A stretch of DNA of 64,000 nt from Rhypophila decipiens. Lineage: Eukaryota > Ascomycota > Sordariomycetes > Sordariales > Naviculisporaceae. Every line of letters begins with the position of its first letter. Positions within the stretch are counted from its first letter, which is position 1. The notes below the pieces were generated by a model. The model ran no database searches. It worked only from the letters and a program-made list of their open reading frames with translations, and was not told the DNA's origin. The stretch lies in the NCBI GenBank assembly GCA_033297075.1, contig MU858126.1, forward strand, positions 62,001-126,000, given 5' to 3'. A program made the translations under genes and the position numbers. This document shows positions 1-8,970 of the stretch, in pieces.

Positions 1-26
1 CTACAGGCACACCTGGAAGCTCAGAG

Positions 27-1050
27 ATGGATACCCTCGTCGCGCAGTACAGCCGTCCGGCATACCAACAGAACAATGCACTTGCGGAAGAGGAACAGCA
101 GGACCTTTTAGATGGTGTTCCCGGTGCTTCCAATCTCTCGCTCAAGTTTGCGATGCCGCCGGTAGCTCATGTCAGTTAACTCTCTGATTTCCCTGATCTT
201 TGCTTTAAGGGTCGAGGACAAGTCGTGTGTGCCGACAACGGATTAGACAACACCCACCCAGTTCTTACAAGCTATAAACTTGCGTATCTGCAATATTCTA
301 ACATCCTCTTGTGATTCACAGCCATCAGCCTGGCTCCGCGCTGTTTCCGATGACCGATCGAACCCGTCCTGCCCCATCAAGATCGCCCACGGCACAACCA
401 CACTCGCATTCCGCTTTCAGGGAGGCATTATCGTAGCCACCGACTCCCGTGCCACAGCCGGTAACTGGATTGCCTCGCAAACTGTCAAGAAGGTCATCGA
501 GATCAACAGCGACCTCCTCGGAACCATGGCCGGTGGTGCGGCCGACTGCCAGTACTGGCTCGCCTGGCTGGGAATGCAGTGCCGACTCCACGAGCTGCGA
601 CACAAGCGCCGCATCAGCGTCGCCGCGGCCTCCAAGATCCTAGCCAACCTGGTCTACCAGTACAAGGGGATGGGCCTGTCCATGGGCACCATGTGCGCCG
701 GCGTCACCAAGGAGGAGGGCCCCGCGCTCTACTACATCGACTCGGACGGCACGAGGCTCGCGGGCAACCTCTTTTGCGTCGGATCTGGTCAGACCTTTGC
801 GTATGGTGTCTTGGATGCCGAGTACCGCTATGATTTGACGACGGAGGAGGCGCTCGAGCTCGGCAGCAGGAGTATTCTTGCTGCTACACATCGTGATGCG
901 TACTCGGGTGGTTTCATCAACTTGTACCATGTCAAGGAGTCTGGATGGGAGAAGCACGGGTTCAGCGACACGAACCCCATTTTCTGGAAGACGAAGCTGG
1001 AGAAGGGCGAGTTCAGCAACGTCACTAGCTCCTTTTCTGAGCGGGTTTAG
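27..1050 (+). CDS. PRE2: 20S proteasome subunit beta-5 (chymotrypsin-like)
   Basis: Catalytic beta-5 subunit of the 20S proteasome, an N-terminal threonine protease with chymotrypsin-like activity in nucleus and cytosol. Exons 27-170 and 322-1050 (290 aa); the 151-bp intron starts GTCAGT and ends CACAG. The join gives MPPVAH-PSAWLRA and keeps frame. A propeptide of about 72 residues ends at His71-Gly72, and the mature enzyme begins with the nucleophile Thr73 in [10 protein letters not shown]. The invariant [17 protein letters not shown] (catalytic Lys), [15 protein letters not shown] and GSGQTFAYG blocks follow. Length matches yeast Pre2. The ATG at 27 gives the propeptide start usual for fungal orthologues (MDTLVAQYS). 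The promoter lies outside the window; the gene is convergent with QRI7. Identification is near certain; only the exact start rests on similarity. Confidence 0.96.
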
Positions 1051-1635
1051 GCGTCATGTGTATGATATGATAGTTTAGGGGTTGTGCGGTTTGTGGTGAG
1101 CTGGTCGAGACTGTTGAACAGAGCGGCGAAATACAGAAGACAGAAATGGAAGGAGGATAATAAAGCTATCCAGACTATTACCTTGCCACCGCTGTATCAA
1201 ATTTATTGACCGCTTCTTTCACCCTTTTGTGATTATCTTTTCTTCCAGTACTTGTCCACGCTCCAATGATGCTAGATATCTTACAAGTTCATTAATAAAA
1301 ATTAAAATACATGATATAATGTAATGCAATGTACAAAAACCAAGGGGCTGGTCCAAGTAAAATGTAAAAAGGGAAGAAAAGAAACCATACAGGCAACGGA
1401 AGAAATAAGTAGGAGAAGGAAGGAAGGGTATATATAACCTCTATATGTACAAATACAACCAGTCACCATCACAGGTTAGGTGATACCTATCTATCCTACA
1501 TTCTATATGCTACTCCCTTGATCCAACATCTGTAGCTCCACTTTGTACAGGTAGGTAGGCAGGTAGGTCAGGTTGTAGAGTTCTACTACCTATCTACCCA
1601 CACTATTACCTAGCTACTTTAGACACAAAAACTAC
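1051..1635. other. Convergent 3' spacer PRE2 / QRI7
   Basis: 585 bp between two convergent stop codons. Apart from the AATAAA it is AT-rich and ends in a GGTAGGTAGGCAGG-type low-complexity stretch (about 1551-1570). No open frame or RNA gene is recognisable. Confidence 0.6.
1159..1164 (+). terminator. Candidate poly(A) signal of PRE2
   Basis: A perfect AATAAA lies 109 bp after the PRE2 stop codon, a usual distance for fungal 3' UTRs. Fungal poly(A) signals are loose, so this is only a candidate. Confidence 0.4.
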
Positions 1636-3492
1636 CTAATTAAACCCATGCTTCCTAGCAAAATCGTCAAAATCATCAAACCCCCTCTTCTTGACAACCT
1701 CGTCCTTGTTCCTCCTCTCCTCCTTGACAAAATATCCCTCCTCCATCAAGCCAACGCCGTACTCGTCCCTCTTTAAGGTCCCAATCTTGGTCGGCTTGAT
1801 GGCAGGGTCCAAGGACCATCTTCTCGTGGGACTGATCGACTCGAGAGGGGTGCGCCAGCCTGCCTCGAACATTTCGAATCCGGTCCAGGCGATCATTGCC
1901 GCGTTGTCGGTGCAGTATTCTAGCGGGGGGGCGACGGCGCGGATGTGGGGGAATTTGCGCGCGTTGAGCCATTGCCGGAGGATGAATCGGAGGTATTTGT
2001 TTGAGGCGACGCCGCCGGATAGGATTAGTTTGATGCGGTTGTCGCTGTAGGGGTCTAGTACGTTGATGCTGCTGCTGCTGCTGGGAGGGGGTTTGGTGGT
2101 GGTGGTGGTGGTGTTGTTGTTGTTGTTGTTGTTGGAGAAGGCGTCGGCGAAGGAGTCGCTTGTGAAGAATGGGCTTGCTTTGTCGGAGGAAGAGGAAGAA
2201 GAATCGGATGGTTTGGGTGGTTTTGGTACTTTGTTCTTCATGTCGAGTTGTTTTTGGGCATAGGCCGCTGTCCATGGTGCCTCGGCTGCGTTTTTGGGTT
2301 GGCCGTCTGGGGTGAGTTTGTATTGTTGCAGGACCATAATTATCCGGCCCACTACGTGCTCAAATGCCAGCTTCATGACCACCCGCGCGAGGGTCTGCCT
2401 TCCTGAGAAGTCGTACTGGGATAGGGTCTGCGCGTACTGGCGGATGACGCCGCCTAGACCAGTAAAGTTGTACTTGAGCTCTCGCGAGCCGGCGAGCGGC
2501 GCTGGTACGATCCAGCCTCGCTCCTGACTAACCCAGGGCTTGACCTCGTCTTCGCGTTTCGGAGGCACCTTGTAGCAGTCGTAGTCGTACATGGGGTCAG
2601 TGGCTGCGTCGGGCCAGGCAAACTTTTCCAGGGCAGCCCCGTATGAGCCCGTGTTCAAGGTCGATAGGACCTTTTTGGGGAGGATTTCGCGGGCACACTT
2701 GTCTAGCAAGTCGCCAATGGAGACGTCGGCCGTGTCGACCACGACGCTGTGAGAAGTAAGACTTGTGGATAGGACCAGCTGGGTGTGGCCGCCCGAGACC
2801 AGGAGGGTGAGGAAAGGGTACGGCGGCATCGGTGTGGTATTTAGCTTTTCCTCCCCCGGGGCCGGCCATTCTCTTGCCAGGGCATCGACCAGTCGCGGTG
2901 TCAGAGCATGTGCCTGCATATGATGGACCCCGAGGATGGGTATTCCCCATGAAAAAGCGAGTTCCTTGGCTGTGTCGATACCAATTCCCAAGCTCTGGTT
3001 CATGCCCGGGCCACGGGTGACGGTTATGAAGTTGGGCTTCCGCTTCTCGCCCCTTCTGGGGCTTCCTGGCGCTATTTTTACAAAGGGCAGTGTATCCTTG
3101 GCTTCCTCTATCAGCGTTTTGATGTTTTGCTCGTGAGACTGCACCGCCAGCACGGGGTGAATTCCCCGGTACTGCGACGAGTCGGACGTGATGGTTTTGT
3201 TGAAGAGTATCTTGGCTGCTCCGCCTTTCTTCTCGACTATGGCGACGCACGTGTCATCGCAAGAGGTCTCGATGGCTAGGGTCAAGAGAGACTGTGGTCT
3301 CACTCGTGGCTTTTGTTCTCTTATTGGATGGCCGGAATATTGTCTTGTGTGAGGACGAGCAAGCAGCGCGGTGAGCCTGCTAGGTCTAAGTTGGCGTCTT
3401 GCCCTCATCAAGAGGGCCCCCGTTAACAAGGCCCCAGCTCGAGGACATGTTGTGAGAGTTGTGCGTGAATGAGGGATGAGTGAGTTCATCAT
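1636..3492 (-). CDS. QRI7: tRNA N6-adenosine threonylcarbamoyltransferase, mitochondrial (Kae1/Qri7/TsaD family)
   Basis: Transfers threonylcarbamoyl from TC-AMP to A37 of ANN-decoding tRNAs; the Qri7 branch works in mitochondria. Single exon, 618 aa from the ATG at 3490-3492. The frame stays open up to 3780, but the chosen start gives a Ser/Thr/Arg-rich N terminus with few acidic residues, fitting a mitochondrial presequence. Family motifs: LAIETSCDDT (about 71-80), TRGPGMNQSLGIG, the metal-binding HHMQAH (His191/His195), LLVSGGHTQL, and ILSGGVASNKYLR (about 490). Between the last two blocks sits a 55-residue low-complexity insert (about 421-475: runs of Ser, Asn, Thr, Pro, Ser) made by trinucleotide repeats, which explains a length well above yeast Qri7 (about 400 aa). 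Transcribed in the same direction as the upstream membrane-protein gene, 617 bp away. Confidence 0.93.
   Translation of the reverse strand: MMNSLIPHSRTTLTTCPRAGALLTGALLMRARRQLRPSRLTALLARPHTRQYSGHPIREQKPRVRPQSLLTLAIETSCDDTCVAIVEKKGGAAKILFNKTITSDSSQYRGIHPVLAVQSHEQNIKTLIEEAKDTLPFVKIAPGSPRRGEKRKPNFITVTRGPGMNQSLGIGIDTAKELAFSWGIPILGVHHMQAHALTPRLVDALAREWPAPGEEKLNTTPMPPYPFLTLLVSGGHTQLVLSTSLTSHSVVVDTADVSIGDLLDKCAREILPKKVLSTLNTGSYGAALEKFAWPDAATDPMYDYDCYKVPPKREDEVKPWVSQERGWIVPAPLAGSRELKYNFTGLGGVIRQYAQTLSQYDFSGRQTLARVVMKLAFEHVVGRIIMVLQQYKLTPDGQPKNAAEAPWTAAYAQKQLDMKNKVPKPPKPSDSSSSSSDKASPFFTSDSFADAFSNNNNNNNTTTTTTKPPPSSSSSINVLDPYSDNRIKLILSGGVASNKYLRFILRQWLNARKFPHIRAVAPPLEYCTDNAAMIAWTGFEMFEAGWRTPLESISPTRRWSLDPAIKPTKIGTLKRDEYGVGLMEEGYFVKEERRNKDEVVKKRGFDDFDDFARKHGFN
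2064..2134. repeat. Compound trinucleotide microsatellite inside QRI7
   Basis: On the plus strand a (TGC)n run, a G-rich interruption, then (GGT)n and (GTT)n runs. Read on the coding minus strand it encodes consecutive Asn, Thr, Pro and Ser homopolymers. A second minus-strand frame reads the same DNA as poly-Gln/poly-His, producing a spurious 199-codon open frame. Confidence 0.9.
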
Positions 3493-4109
3493 GAACGTCT
3501 CCCACCTTGCCCGTGGCTTATAACATACGGGATGTGAGATATCACGTCCTCCTTGGTATGTGATGTTGAATGAAAATATTGACAGAGAGTCGACTCCGGC
3601 TGGGCACGGTCGACAAAATAGATCAAGTGGCGATTTGGCCTGATCAAAGTCTTGGTGGTATAATCCGTTATTTTTGAAAATCGTCGATTGGCATATCTCG
3701 TGTCTCTGGTCGTTTTTGACAGTAAAAGTTGATGAGTTAATGATCGTCTGAGCTTTGGGACCTGCAGATTTACAAGTCAATCAACTTTTTATGGGGCTGC
3801 AGATGGCTGTTGCCCAATCACAGTTCATCCCAGCGCCAACCTTCAGGGGGTACCGGCTTCCCCTGTGCTCAGCCGCTGACAGCTGTCATATTTATGTATG
3901 TACTATGATCATGACTTGATTGTTATTGCAGTCGGTAGAAAAAAGAACTGCACAGTAGACTTGGGAATATTTGATTTTTGCTCTAAAATATTCTAATCTA
4001 TTATCTAACGAGGCATGTACCTTTGCAGTCTCGAAAGATGAAAACAATGAAAAAAGTACTACTATTCCCAATACGAATCCCAGCCAGTGGTATCAATTCC
4101 AGACCCAGA
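3493..4109. other. Spacer upstream of QRI7
   Basis: 617 bp between the membrane-protein stop and the QRI7 start. Presumably the QRI7 promoter and 5' UTR plus the 3' UTR of the neighbour. 3493-3780 stays open in the QRI7 frame but does not resemble the family. No other feature seen. Confidence 0.5.
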
Positions 4110-7100
4110 TTACCTCTGAGTCTTCTCGCCCACTTCAGTCAACCCGACAAAATTATTATACTCGCATGAACACCCTCCATTCCCACCGTCCATGCCCCCA
4201 AAGGCCGGGTTGAACTTGTTCGCCGGGTTAATCTGGACCCCGTTCCTGTCCATGAAATTCAGGACAAACTTGGAATCCTTCATGACGATGCGTCTATCCA
4301 CCACGCCCCGAGAAAAGGCAAACTTCAGCCCGGGAATGCCCCCGTGGGTGTCCAAGGTCACCGTCGTTGGGTAGGGGAACGTCCCTGGGTGGGTGGCATT
4401 GTTGTTTGACACGCCACCGTTCATCAACCGGGTCGTGTTCTCCCTACGCGTCCAGATCTCTACCTTGAAGCGGGCAGACAGGAACGTGACGAGAAACTTG
4501 GCTTCTGTTTCTAGGGCTCCGCCGTTCTCGTCGCCCGACGGACCATCGGTACTGTTGAGATTTGGTGGGTTGACGGCCGTGGCATAGATGGTCTTGTTGT
4601 AGTACGTGTAGAAGCCGTATCGCTCGGTCGGCAGCCCGCGGTCGTAGAGACGGAGTGGCTGCTGCTTGGCAAACGGGTACAGCAAGGCTGGTGCACCGGT
4701 TCCATCTGGGTTGAGCACCGGCGGTGGTGGCTCGAACTCGGAGATGTTCACAGGTTTGCCGGGACCGGAGCCCGTCTCACTTTGACGGCGAGTGAGGACA
4801 TTGGCACCGACCGAATCTTGGACCGACTCAAGGACGCTGATATAGAACGGCGTGGGTTCTCCGGCTTTATCGTCGGACACTACATTGTCGGTTGTGTTTC
4901 CGAGGAAGAACATGTCCTGAAAGTTGGGGGGAGCAGGCTCCGGATTGAACCCGAGGCTGGATGCACCGCCTGTCTGTCGGCCTTTGATGAGTCTGCGCAA
5001 AAACGGGACCATGCCAAGCGCCTCGCCGCGGGCCTGTGGACGGCTTGTCTGGGAAGCAGGTACCGGCAAAGGACGTTGCTGCCCAGTGACGTCCCATGTG
5101 TTCCGCGTGTTGTTGTCAAACTGAATTTGGAAGACGAACGTCGGCCTGTCGGAACCGAACGGCGCCGCCGAGACGGCCCTTTCCTTGGGCAGCGAGCAAC
5201 TCCAGAGTGTTGAAGGCTGCACACAAGCCGAAGTTCCATCGGTATTAGGGCCAACTATGGTTGCGACCCCAGTCGGGATAGGAGGGAAGTCGGTGAGGTT
5301 GAGGAAGGGCGAATAGGGGGTAGCCTCAACGCTACGTCGAGTCAATGTGACGCCAAGAACAACAGCGAGAATGATCAGACCCAGTATGACGCCGCAGATG
5401 CTAAAGCACCACACCCGCCTGCGCTTCCGACCCTCGCGTCCAGATCTTCCAAAGCACCCGCTTTCAGGAATACAGCCGCGACCTCTCCAGAGTCCCCCGA
5501 CTTTCCTCGCCGCGACCTCCTCTTTCTCGTGGCGCCGCCGCTTCCGCTCCGCCTTTTGTCTCGGACCGCGCCCCGATGCATCTGGGTAGTGATCGCCTGG
5601 TCCAAAGGTGCCGGGCGGTGGAGTGGGGAGAGTGATAATGTGGCGAGGATTGTGGACTGCCGCAGCAGTTGGTGTCAACGGAACATTAGTGAGGCTGATA
5701 GCCCCTTGCGATGTCATAGTACCGGCGATACCGGGAGAGACTGGACCAGGCGATGGTGGATATAGCGTGGCCAAGGGGTGGCCAGGCGGAAGAACAGCGC
5801 GGTAACGGACTGGGAGAGGGAGATTTTTGGGAGGTGAATACGGAGGCGGTGCGGCGGCGGTGAGCGGTGTCTGCAGTCGCGGAGTTAGAGTTGCCATCTT
5901 ATCGGCCCGTGGCGTGGGCTGCGCTGAAGCCATTTGGGTCCGAGGGGGCGAGTCAGATCGCGCAGAAACATGCTCGATGATGATACTGGGCGGCCTTGCT
6001 CTCCCTGCACTCGCTGTAGTATTTTGCTGTCGGGGCATCGCAGTCTCTTTCCTGTCCTCCTCCTTCCACCACGCGTTGCTGCGCTCTGATTCGGGAGTCT
6101 TGACAACAGGTGAGCTCGTCTTCGCTGGGCTTTTTGGTCCAAACGGCGATGTGACCTGGTCCCACCAGCCCTGTGACCGTGACCGCGAGACCAGAGTAGA
6201 CCTTCTTTGTCCTCTTGTTCTGAACGATTTTTGTCGAGAGCTGACAGGAGTGATGCCGTCTTCTTCGAAGAGGGTCACGGGTGTGTCCATGTCGTCTTCC
6301 TCGTCACTGACCATGATATCTGTCGTTCTCGTATCTCGCCTGTTTCTTGTAACCTTTGAGTTGGGCGCCTCATACTCATCATCGCTGACATAGATGGATG
6401 TTGCGCGGGTGTCTCTCTGGTTCCTCAACTTGGATGGACCTATCCTGCTGATTTGACTCTCGGGGGAAACGACGCCATCACTGTCCGGTGACCAAACAGA
6501 AACTGGGAGTTGGGATGCTTTGGGAGGAGCCTGAGCCTGCTGGACTGGCTTCTTGAAATATTTTTGATAGTCCACGGGCGTCTCGACGACGGCTGTCTGT
6601 GGGCTGATGACAACGTCGGAGCCTTCTGGCATGGCAAAGCCGATCATGATGGGTCCAGATATCGGTGACACGTCGGCTTGAGAAGGCACTTCGGCCTTTA
6701 GTAAGTCGAGACGTTTGTTCCGTGGAGGCTGCGCCTGTTTCTTCTTTTGGGACCAGGCCGGGTCGCCTGCCGGCAAACCCTCGAGGGCATTGAGGGCGGC
6801 AGGATCAACATATCTGCCCGTCCTGCTTCTCCTACTTGGGTTTGACCGGCTGGGGGCTTGTTGCTGCTGCTGCCGGAGGACAGTCATGTCCGTCACCAAC
6901 TTGATACCGGCTTTGGCATTTTGAGCCTTTTGTCTCTGACGGGACTTTAGTCGCTTGATGGACTGGCGTGTGGCCGTTATGGGGCTTGATCTGGGTGATG
7001 AATTTCCTGCAGGTGGGCTGAGGAGAGGCCCATCGCCATCTTCAAAAGGTGTCGTTACCTCGTCATCTTCCCAGTCTTCCCAATCTTCCCTGGGGTTTCC

Positions 7101-7148
7101 GCGTGATGAATACGGCGACCCTCTCTGGGCCGTCCGTAGCCCACTCAT
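4110..7148 (-). CDS. Large fungal single-pass membrane protein, unknown function
   Basis: 1012 aa, single exon; family not recognised. The start MSGLRTAQRG (ATG 7146-7148) is chosen because the upstream open stretch to 7625 is not protein-like. Residues 1 to about 575 are Pro/Ser/Arg-rich and probably disordered: an acidic DWEDWEDDE patch near residue 22, a short poly-Gln, and three repeats of an (R/T)NxRDTR(A/T)T-(I/S)-x-(V/Y)SD(D/E)E type phospho-degron-like sequence. Just before the membrane is a strongly basic stretch (QKAERKRRRHEKEE, later GRKRRRVW). One hydrophobic helix follows (about 580-602, VILGLIILAVVLGVTL), then about 400 residues with many N-x-S/T sequons. This predicts a type II-like topology: cytosolic N terminus, lumenal or extracellular C domain. 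The C domain has WDVTG, YYNKTIYATAVN and GFYTYY segments and ends with GGCSCEYNNF. Function unknown; a role at the cell surface is a guess. Confidence 0.8.
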   Translation of the reverse strand: MSGLRTAQRGSPYSSRGNPREDWEDWEDDEVTTPFEDGDGPLLSPPAGNSSPRSSPITATRQSIKRLKSRQRQKAQNAKAGIKLVTDMTVLRQQQQQAPSRSNPSRRSRTGRYVDPAALNALEGLPAGDPAWSQKKKQAQPPRNKRLDLLKAEVPSQADVSPISGPIMIGFAMPEGSDVVISPQTAVVETPVDYQKYFKKPVQQAQAPPKASQLPVSVWSPDSDGVVSPESQISRIGPSKLRNQRDTRATSIYVSDDEYEAPNSKVTRNRRDTRTTDIMVSDEEDDMDTPVTLFEEDGITPVSSRQKSFRTRGQRRSTLVSRSRSQGWWDQVTSPFGPKSPAKTSSPVVKTPESERSNAWWKEEDRKETAMPRQQNTTASAGRARPPSIIIEHVSARSDSPPRTQMASAQPTPRADKMATLTPRLQTPLTAAAPPPYSPPKNLPLPVRYRAVLPPGHPLATLYPPSPGPVSPGIAGTMTSQGAISLTNVPLTPTAAAVHNPRHIITLPTPPPGTFGPGDHYPDASGRGPRQKAERKRRRHEKEEVAARKVGGLWRGRGCIPESGCFGRSGREGRKRRRVWCFSICGVILGLIILAVVLGVTLTRRSVEATPYSPFLNLTDFPPIPTGVATIVGPNTDGTSACVQPSTLWSCSLPKERAVSAAPFGSDRPTFVFQIQFDNNTRNTWDVTGQQRPLPVPASQTSRPQARGEALGMVPFLRRLIKGRQTGGASSLGFNPEPAPPNFQDMFFLGNTTDNVVSDDKAGEPTPFYISVLESVQDSVGANVLTRRQSETGSGPGKPVNISEFEPPPPVLNPDGTGAPALLYPFAKQQPLRLYDRGLPTERYGFYTYYNKTIYATAVNPPNLNSTDGPSGDENGGALETEAKFLVTFLSARFKVEIWTRRENTTRLMNGGVSNNNATHPGTFPYPTTVTLDTHGGIPGLKFAFSRGVVDRRIVMKDSKFVLNFMDRNGVQINPANKFNPAFGGMDGGNGGCSCEYNNFVGLTEVGEKTQR

Positions 7149-8837
7149 ATCCGACGATGTGGTGTCTGTCTGGCGGCAGATATTGACGATGGACAGATGT
7201 GTCTTTCGTGTATGGGATAAGTTGCGTCGATCTTGCACCAAGTAGTCCGTTATAGTCGAGGTAAGGCGAGGAGATCGGGTAGGGCCATGAACGAGAGAAG
7301 AGCGTCTATCGTGTGTGTGAACAAGGAAGAGAGCCCAGAATAGTGGAACAAGATAAAGAAGAGAGAGCCCAAGTTGGTGGTGTTGGGCAGACCAGCCAGG
7401 AGGGAGATGAGCAGCTGGATGGACAATATACAATAGAACGAGACTCGAAGCACAATAGGAGACGTTGGATTCTTTCGTCCGATGTATCAATGGAGAGGGT
7501 GACGCGCGACCTCTCTCGCAAACAATAGGAACGGGGCCAAAGTGAATGTGCAGGTGAAAAGAGAGAACAATGCAATGGCATCCCAGGGAACTGAATGAGA
7601 TCACCGAACCCTCGACCTCAAACAAGACGTGCGTGTACTAGAATCGGAAACCCCCCGTTCCTGACGCAAGAAGAACAACAAGGAGAGCAGCTGGCCAGCG
7701 CATGATGGGCTGCCTGCCTACCTTTACGTCTAGTATGAGTCTCGGTGCTCACATGAGCTTCAACTCGAGGTGGAGCTCCCATCATCTCGGCTTGTTATTC
7801 GCTTCATTCCCTCATCCCCCAATTGCTGCCGTCGTCTGAGACGCTGCATCGTGAGTGGCTGGCCAGGAAGTCGACTTGCGCCCGAGTCGCCCGACCCCTT
7901 GTCTTCGCGGCAACCATTGTCGTCAAGCAACACGGTCTCTGTGGACTGACAAAGGTCTCTTGTCGTCGTAGCGCGGTCTTTGGCGCAGTTTGGGTATGAA
8001 ATAAGCGCCGTCATTGTCCTTCACCCCACGGGACTGGCTGCACAGCAAATGACCCCTTGTAATGAGCCCCTCGCTGATTGGCTGCCTGCCCTCGTCGCTT
8101 TCCCAGCAGCCGCCACTGGCCGACAACACCTCCAGTCAATCCTTCCTCGTCGCTTCCGCACGGAACATCGGCTCGACTTGACGGCCTTGCCCTCACGGGT
8201 ACAACAGCTGTCATGTCGTTCACGGACTCACGGTGTCTCTGGAAGGATTGTAACGCACCTGGATGCTAGTGTTGAACAAGAAATGATTTCAGCCTCCAAA
8301 TCCTTCAGACACCCGAGGTCGGGACGGCGGCAACACACAAGCCAAGGAGACCTTTTGCAGACGAAATCTCGGAGCTTTCGATCGATGGGCGCGTCGAACG
8401 ATCCAATAAATATCTGGCAGGCATTTCGCATAGTGGCCGACGTCAACGGCCGTTTCAGCCGGCCTGGTTTTGCATTCTCGATCCGTGGAACAGTATTTGG
8501 AACCCCGCGACGCTACGGAGAGAACCTACTGCAGCATCCCAATAACTGAAGGCAAAGGACCGTCGAAACACAGACCCATTGCAACCGGCTGCCTCTTGTG
8601 AGTTGGAAGTGTTCGCCAACAAGTAGAAATATCAGACACACTGCGATTTGCTTGAGAGGTATACTCTCACGACCAAAGTCTTGTGCCGGATTTGGGGCAG
8701 CTCAAATGTAGTGTGCTGCGAGACCAGGAGCTTGACCAGTCACCCCACCCCGGGCCGACAGGCATCGGCGGATATCCACACTGAACTTTATAAACTCCAG
8801 TGCGGTGGATTGAAATCACACAAGAATCCAGTCAAAT
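7149..8837. other. Upstream region of the membrane-protein gene and of tRNA-Gln
   Basis: 1.7 kb. 7149-7625 stays open in frame with the membrane-protein gene but looks like 5' UTR or promoter. The longest other frame (7980-8549, plus) has no family resemblance and a composition like non-coding DNA. No gene called. Confidence 0.5.
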
Positions 8838-8963
8838 GGTTGTGTAGTGTAGTGGTTATCACTTCAGATTTTGAGTTAAGATGTCTACCTTCTCTCCCAA
8901 GAAAAGGAAAAACATTGTCTCTCATACCTTCTGATAACCCCGGTTCGAACCCGGGCACGACCT
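8838..8963 (+). tRNA. tRNA-Gln (anticodon UUG) with a 54-nt intron
   Basis: Full cloverleaf read by hand: acceptor GGTTGTG (8838-8844) pairs with CACGACC (8956-8962) in 7 bp including one G-U; D stem GTG/CAC; anticodon stem TCAGA (8864-8868) with TCTGA (8930-8934); T arm CCCGG-TTCGAAC-CCGGG. The loop TTTTGA-intron-T gives anticodon TTG (8871-8873). The intron is 8875-8928, at the canonical 37/38 position, and contains CAA that could pair with the anticodon as the splicing endonuclease expects. The discriminator base is T (8963), as in yeast tRNA-Gln, and the mature D arm matches the yeast tRNA-Gln pattern. Internal A box (TAGTGGTTATC) and B box (GGTTCGAAC) are intact, so this looks like a working gene. 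Confidence 0.95.
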
Positions 8964-8965
8964 AA

Positions 8966-8970
8966 TTTTT
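8966..8970 (+). terminator. RNA polymerase III terminator of tRNA-Gln
   Basis: A run of five T residues starts 2 bp after the discriminator base, the normal Pol III stop signal. Confidence 0.85.

Noticed and set aside
1676..2275. 199-codon minus-strand frame with poly-Gln and poly-His
   Set aside because: Alternative frame of the QRI7 microsatellite; the QRI7 frame carries the conserved motifs on both sides.
3493..3780. N-terminal extension of QRI7 by 96 codons
   Set aside because: The downstream ATG gives a proper mitochondrial presequence; the extension has no such character and no family similarity.
5827..6393. 188-codon plus-strand frame
   Set aside because: Antisense shadow of the disordered half of the membrane protein, whose frame is far longer and uninterrupted.
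7149..7625. N-terminal extension of the membrane protein by 159 codons
   Set aside because: Open by chance; composition is leader-like and the protein-like sequence begins only at MSGLRTAQRG.
7980..8549. 189-codon plus-strand frame upstream of tRNA-Gln
   Set aside because: No family resemblance, composition like non-coding DNA, no supporting splice or start context.
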